Shown: positions 24,523 to 27,885 of the stretch, one piece after another | Layout: each line of letters begins with the position of its first letter | How positions within the stretch are numbered: position 1 is the first letter of the stretch | DNA from: CAYUJH01 sp964394585 | Lineage (GTDB): Bacteria > Bacteroidota > Bacteroidia > Cytophagales > Flammeovirgaceae | Assembly: GCA_964394585.1 (NCBI GenBank) | Contig: CAYMYI010000050.1 | Coordinates: 1-27,885, forward strand | Length of the DNA: 27,885 nt | Reading direction: 5' to 3' | Translations under genes and position numbers: made by a program | Notes under the pieces: model-generated | Seen by the model: the letters and a program-made list of their open reading frames with translations, nothing else | What the model was told of the DNA's origin: nothing | The model's database searches: none

Positions 24523-26760
24523 ATGCGGCTTCTTAAGCATATAAAACTTCGAATGAATCCTATGCGATTTTTTTTATTGACACTATTACTCTTCTTGGCG
24601 ACCATATCATTTGCTCAAGATACCTTGGACTTTCCCCCACCTGAAATACCGCCAACAGTGCAAGCGACTAGAGCCGAAGGCAAAATTACTATAGATGGCA
24701 AGCTTGATGAAAAAGATTGGGAAAAAGCACAGGTTATAACAAACTTCTTTAGAAGAGAGCCAAGACAGGGAGGCAATTTGCGCTACGAAACGCAAGTAAG
24801 AATCTTATTTGATGATAAATTTCTTTATGTAGGGGCTTTCTGTGAAGATTCCATTGGTAAAAAAGGACTTCGTATACAAGATCTTCGGCGGGATTTTGGT
24901 GGAGAAAATGATCAATTTGGTATAGCCTTCGATTCTCAAAACCTGAAACAATATGCACAGGTTTTCGAGACTACACCGTATGGCAACCAAAGTGATTTCC
25001 AAAACTTTAATGGTAATAATAACGATTCAGGGTGGAACACACTCTGGAGGGTTCGTACCCAACAATCAGAGGGAGGATATTATGCTGAGTTTGCCATTCC
25101 ATTTAAATCGTTACGTTACGATAAACCTAAAGATGATGAACCTGTAGAATGGGGTATAACTTTACAAAGGAGAGCTTTGAGAGATTTTGAAGTTTCTTCT
25201 TTTCCTGCTATTCCCCAATCATTATCTATGTATAGGATGACGTATGCGGCAAAGCTTGTCGGGATTGAAGTGCCTCCTCCTTCTGCAAACGTGCGTATCG
25301 AGCCTTATGCACTTTTTCAATATGACAATATTGAAAGTGGAGGTGATAATACTATTCAAAAAAATTATAAACTAGGTGGGGATGTGAAATGGGCGATTAA
25401 CCCACAGTCTGTATTCGACTTAACATTCAATACCGATTTCGCACAAGCCGATGTGGACAGAGCTGTAAATAACTTAGAACGTTTCAATATCTTCTTTCCT
25501 GAACAACGTCAGTTTTTTTTAGAAAACTCCGGTATCTGGGCAGGTGCGGATAACCGCTCTATTGTCCCCTTTTTTAGTCGTAGAATTGGTTTACAAGGTG
25601 ATTTTAATGCTGAACCTGCTCCTATTGATGCAGGCATCAGATTTACGCAACGAACTAATAAGCAAGCAATTGCAGGCTTATATGTCCGACAAAGGGAAAC
25701 CGATAAGTCTCAAACTTCCAATTTTGGTGTTGCCCGTTATCTAAGAAACTATGGAAGGGAAAACAACATAGGGGTAATGGTTACCCACCGTTTCGATGAG
25801 TCCACTTCTGATCTAAATTTAGAGGCAAATCATAATACAACCTTCACTATTGATGGACGCATACGCCCCACCAGTCAGGGTGATATACAATATATGTTGA
25901 CTACGTCTATTGATGAAAGAACAGGGAAAACGGGTTATGCCGGTAGGTTATTCGCAGGAAACCGAAGCAACAAATTTTATATCGGGTTGGTTACCGAGTA
26001 CATTGATGCTAACTACAATCCCTCCATGGGTTTTGTAAGACAAAAAAATTTAATCAGCCACAACCCAGGAGGCTACTACATTTGGCGGCCTAAAAAGTTT
26101 GACTGGATAAGGCGCTGGGATCCCGGGGTATTTGTAAACTATAATCACGATGCAACCAATCCCGCAAATTTTCAACAAGCGAGCCTTTATATATTTCCTA
26201 TATACACTTGGTTTAAAAACAATAGTTTCTTAGAAGTTTCTTTCACTTCAACATGGCAGAATATCAACTTTAACTTCGCTCCTTTAGGACTTCAAATTGA
26301 AGAAAATAACTATTATTATACTCGCTTTTTTTTGCGCTACTATACAGACCAATCAAAAAAATGGTCTGTGAGTGGGAGTTATGACTTTGGGGGCTTTTAC
26401 AATGGCACGCGCAGAACAGCGAATTTCTTTGGAAGACTAGCGCCTATTCCGCACATAGCTCTTACACTAAGTTATGAGCATAATGATTTGAATAGAGTCG
26501 GAATTGAAGAGCGTGATTTGACTACCGATTTGGTTACCATTGGTTCCCGCCTAGCTTTAAACCCTCGGTTGCAGCTCTCCATCTTTTACCAATACAATAG
26601 TTTTGATGGGCAAGGTAGATGGAACGTGCGGGCAAGCTGGGAATACAACCCTCTTTCTTTTGTGTATGTGGTTTTTAATGATTCTCGTATCGAAGATGAG
26701 TTTGAACCCTTTCAGGAGCAACAGTTTATTTCAAAGATTACCTTGGTGAAGCAGTTTTAG
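24523..26760 (+). CDS. DUF5916 outer-membrane-type protein with CBM9-like domain
   Basis: 745 residues from the first ATG. The likelier starts are the Met codons at 24553 or 24562, which place the signal peptide MRFFLLTLLLFLATISFAQ at the N-terminus. After it, a carbohydrate-binding-family-9-like domain (about 45-225) shows GKITIDGKLDEKDWEKAQ, FDDKFLYVGAFCED and the YAEFAIPFKSLRY/WGITLQRR strands. The rest (about 255-745) matches DUF5916, including RFNIFFPEQRQFFLENSGIW. It is rich in alternating aromatic beta-strands and ends in an aromatic residue (LVKQF), suggesting an outer-membrane barrel. Function is unknown. It stands just downstream of the decayed fur/ABC unit and may be read from that unit's surviving promoter. 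Confidence 0.88.
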   Translation: MRLLKHIKLRMNPMRFFLLTLLLFLATISFAQDTLDFPPPEIPPTVQATRAEGKITIDGKLDEKDWEKAQVITNFFRREPRQGGNLRYETQVRILFDDKFLYVGAFCEDSIGKKGLRIQDLRRDFGGENDQFGIAFDSQNLKQYAQVFETTPYGNQSDFQNFNGNNNDSGWNTLWRVRTQQSEGGYYAEFAIPFKSLRYDKPKDDEPVEWGITLQRRALRDFEVSSFPAIPQSLSMYRMTYAAKLVGIEVPPPSANVRIEPYALFQYDNIESGGDNTIQKNYKLGGDVKWAINPQSVFDLTFNTDFAQADVDRAVNNLERFNIFFPEQRQFFLENSGIWAGADNRSIVPFFSRRIGLQGDFNAEPAPIDAGIRFTQRTNKQAIAGLYVRQRETDKSQTSNFGVARYLRNYGRENNIGVMVTHRFDESTSDLNLEANHNTTFTIDGRIRPTSQGDIQYMLTTSIDERTGKTGYAGRLFAGNRSNKFYIGLVTEYIDANYNPSMGFVRQKNLISHNPGGYYIWRPKKFDWIRRWDPGVFVNYNHDATNPANFQQASLYIFPIYTWFKNNSFLEVSFTSTWQNINFNFAPLGLQIEENNYYYTRFFLRYYTDQSKKWSVSGSYDFGGFYNGTRRTANFFGRLAPIPHIALTLSYEHNDLNRVGIEERDLTTDLVTIGSRLALNPRLQLSIFYQYNSFDGQGRWNVRASWEYNPLSFVYVVFNDSRIEDEFEPFQEQQFISKITLVKQF

Positions 26761-26824
26761 TAGCTGAGACTAGTTTTTACAGTTTTTTGATAAATCTTAG
26801 GAAGATATTGTTTAAAATTACAAA

Positions 26825-26839
26825 TGCGACAATGTCGCA
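26825..26839. promoter_or_regulatory. Perfect Fur-type dyad upstream of the thioredoxin-like gene
   Basis: TGCGAC-AAT-GTCGCA is a perfect 15-base dyad; with flanks, AAATGCGACAATGTCGCATTT is symmetric over 21 bases (26822-26842). It matches the pattern seen twice in the fur/ABC promoter and twice in its decayed copy. It lies 83 bases before the next start codon. Further downstream an AT hairpin (TTACATT at 26857-26863 with AATGTAA at 26872-26878, and TAATGT-aaaa-ACATTA at 26871-26886) occupies the leader. Confidence 0.7.
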
Positions 26840-26891
26840 TTTACAACTTCATATCCTTACATTTTTTAGATAATGTAAAAACATTATTTCC

Positions 26892-26912
26892 ATGCAATTA
26901 CAAGAAAAATCA
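26892..26912 (+). repeat. 21-bp direct repeat, left copy (start of a broken reading frame)
   Basis: These 21 bases recur identically at 27679-27699. Both copies begin with ATG and encode MQLQEKS; this one then reads His-stop. It lies between the dyad and the thioredoxin-like gene. It looks like the original 5' end of the DUF1826-like frame, separated from the rest by the intervening gene. Confidence 0.7.
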
Positions 26913-26921
26913 CATTAATTT

Positions 26922-27605
26922 ATGTTGCTGTCAATCCTATTAAAAATGAGAAAAGCTATATCCTCAGTATCAAATAAAAAGACTAAAAGTGCTAAAAAAA
27001 GTAAGATTTCAATATTGATGTTTTTATTTAGTTCAGTTGTTTTATTGAGTTGTAACAATACATCCACTGATTCTAATGCAACTGCAAAGGCAATTGACGA
27101 AGAGATTAAGCTTGATTCAGCTTTGATGATACCCGATTTTACGATTTCAACAATTCAAGATAGTACTAATTTTAGTAGCGAAAGTATACCTAAAGATGGG
27201 ATTTTTCTCATCAAGTATTTCAGCCCAGATTGCGACCATTGTCAAAATGAAGCAACTATGTATGTATCTAAGAAGGATAGCTTGGCAAACATAAAAACAA
27301 TTTGGATTTCCGGCGATTGGGCAAGCTTAAAAATGATTGAAGAATTTTATGAAAATTATCAACTAGCACAAATTACTCCTCTTGCTGTAGGAAAAGATAA
27401 CTCTTTAAAGATATTGTCATATTATAAAATATCAGGTGTGCCGTTTGCTGCAGTTTATCACGATAATCAATTAATAAAAGAGTATAAAAGTGCTTTAGAT
27501 TTCCGTGAACTAATAGCCATTAATAATGGAACCTTTGTGCCTAATACAGCCGACACTACTTTACAGAAAGAACAAGAAATATCCTCAAGAGAAGAATCAA
27601 AATGA
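26922..27605 (+). CDS. Thioredoxin-like lipoprotein (TlpA/AhpC-TSA type)
   Basis: 227 residues from the ATG at 26922; Met9 (26946) is an equally plausible start. A basic N-region and hydrophobic helix end in VVLLSC (39-44), a good lipobox with Cys44 lipidated, so the protein is probably anchored on the periplasmic side. The thioredoxin-fold domain (about 70-200) shows YFSPDCDHCQNEA with the redox pair Cys104-xx-Cys107 and the cis-Pro loop GVPFAAVY (Pro174). Expected role: thiol-disulfide exchange or metal/thiol homeostasis in the envelope; the partner is unknown. The gene is AT-rich, has a Fur-type dyad upstream, and is bracketed by a 21-bp direct repeat, hinting at insertion into an older transcription unit. 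Confidence 0.85.
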   Translation: MLLSILLKMRKAISSVSNKKTKSAKKSKISILMFLFSSVVLLSCNNTSTDSNATAKAIDEEIKLDSALMIPDFTISTIQDSTNFSSESIPKDGIFLIKYFSPDCDHCQNEATMYVSKKDSLANIKTIWISGDWASLKMIEEFYENYQLAQITPLAVGKDNSLKILSYYKISGVPFAAVYHDNQLIKEYKSALDFRELIAINNGTFVPNTADTTLQKEQEISSREESK

Positions 27606-27678
27606 TTGTAAGGATCACTACTTTGTTGAGTTGAGTCAATCTAACCTAATCTTAAAGTACCACAAATAAATACGTTTT

Positions 27679-27699
27679 ATGCAATTACAAGAAAAATCA
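27679..27699 (+). repeat. 21-bp direct repeat, right copy
   Basis: Identical to 26892-26912. The distance between copies is 787 bases and contains only the thioredoxin-like gene. Bases outside the 21 differ, apart from TT-AT just before. Confidence 0.7.
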
Positions 27700-27843
27700 T
27701 GTTCAAATGCTATTTATGTGAATAATCCTCAAAACTTAGTCGCCATCCATCAAGAGGAAAACAGTATAGCCATTTATGAGCGCGATATTCAGTCGTTAAA
27801 CAACGAATTATCCCTTACTATCAATAAGGAACTATACCCATAA
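27679..27843 (+). pseudogene. Short frame resembling the N-terminus of a DUF1826 protein
   Basis: A 54-codon frame, starting with the repeated MQLQEKS and continuing to a TAA at 27841. The segment NLVAIHQEENSIAIYERDIQSL (about 19-40) resembles the start of DUF1826 proteins (IAIWQRDI-like), which are normally around 200 residues and are often found in Zur-regulated zinc genes next to COG0523 GTPases. After the stop, neither this frame nor the neighbouring ones clearly continue the family, so it is probably a truncated remnant or a frameshifted gene running out of the window. Recognition is from memory of a short motif and is tentative. Confidence 0.45.
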
Positions 27844-27885
27844 TTAATTATTTTGGGAATAATAGGAGTATCCCCCGACGGTTTG

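Noticed and set aside
26913..27678. Insertion sequence as cause of the 21-bp duplication
   Set aside because: The segment contains no transposase and no terminal inverted repeats were seen, so only a generic insertion or recombination event can be proposed.

Overview
The window reads as chromosomal DNA from a Bacteroidota (Bacteroidetes) member, probably Cytophagia-like. The reasons are the protein families present (GLPGLI, DUF5916, Asp-box VPS10-like secreted proteins, DUF3526 ABC permeases), the near absence of Shine-Dalgarno sequences, and TAnnTTTG promoter elements. An organism with a pyruvate:ferredoxin oxidoreductase and an Rnf complex is likely to use ferredoxin-based, at least partly anaerobic, energy metabolism. 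The species cannot be named from the sequence.

Layout. (1) 1-1790, AT-rich: a GLPGLI-family protein lacking a recognisable signal peptide, a small cysteine-containing exported protein and about 540 bp with no supportable gene. (2) 1789-4905: a large secreted Asp-box/VPS10-like protein. (3) 5000-16822, minus strand: a long energy-metabolism cluster, read as HEPN protein, nifJ (a 1658-aa PFOR with a tethered C-terminal ferredoxin), rnfC, rnfD, rnfG, rnfE, rnfA, a tiny membrane protein with a C-x2-C-x-C-x3-C motif, an FNR-type flavoprotein and rnfB. From nifJ onwards gene spacing is tight, with one 4-base overlap. The apparent logic is that PFOR reduces ferredoxin, Rnf turns ferredoxin oxidation into an ion gradient plus NADH, and the FNR-like enzyme may divert electrons to or from NAD(P)H. 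The tiny cysteine protein resembles NqrM, the maturation factor of the related Na+-NQR, and could equip RnfA/RnfE with their intramembrane Fe-S cluster. (4) 17032-20165: a small membrane protein, divergent from an ECF sigma factor with a membrane partner, then a MacA-like efflux adaptor closed by a clear terminator.

(5) 20234-27885: a lower-GC, apparently metal-regulated accessory region. A Fur/Zur-like repressor is divergent from an ABC-2 operon (ATPase plus two DUF3526-type permeases). Their shared promoter holds two copies of a 15-bp dyad, TGCRAC-nnn-GTYGCA, which bracket a TATGTTTG -7 box. About 3.7 kb downstream, after a 10-N assembly gap, lies a decayed second copy of the same fur/ABC junction. 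Both genes there are pseudogenes, but the operator/promoter is almost intact and now sits upstream of a DUF5916 outer-membrane protein gene. A perfect version of the dyad (TGCGACAATGTCGCA) lies upstream of a thioredoxin-like lipoprotein gene. That gene is flanked by a 21-bp direct repeat, the right copy of which starts a short reading frame resembling the N-terminus of DUF1826 proteins, a family associated with Zur regulons. The region looks like a small zinc (or other metal) stimulon remodelled by duplication, decay and insertion.

The two points most worth following up are the NqrM-like/FNR additions inside the rnf operon and the repeated dyad with its duplicated, decayed locus. No rRNA, tRNA, CRISPR array or intact insertion sequence was recognised.
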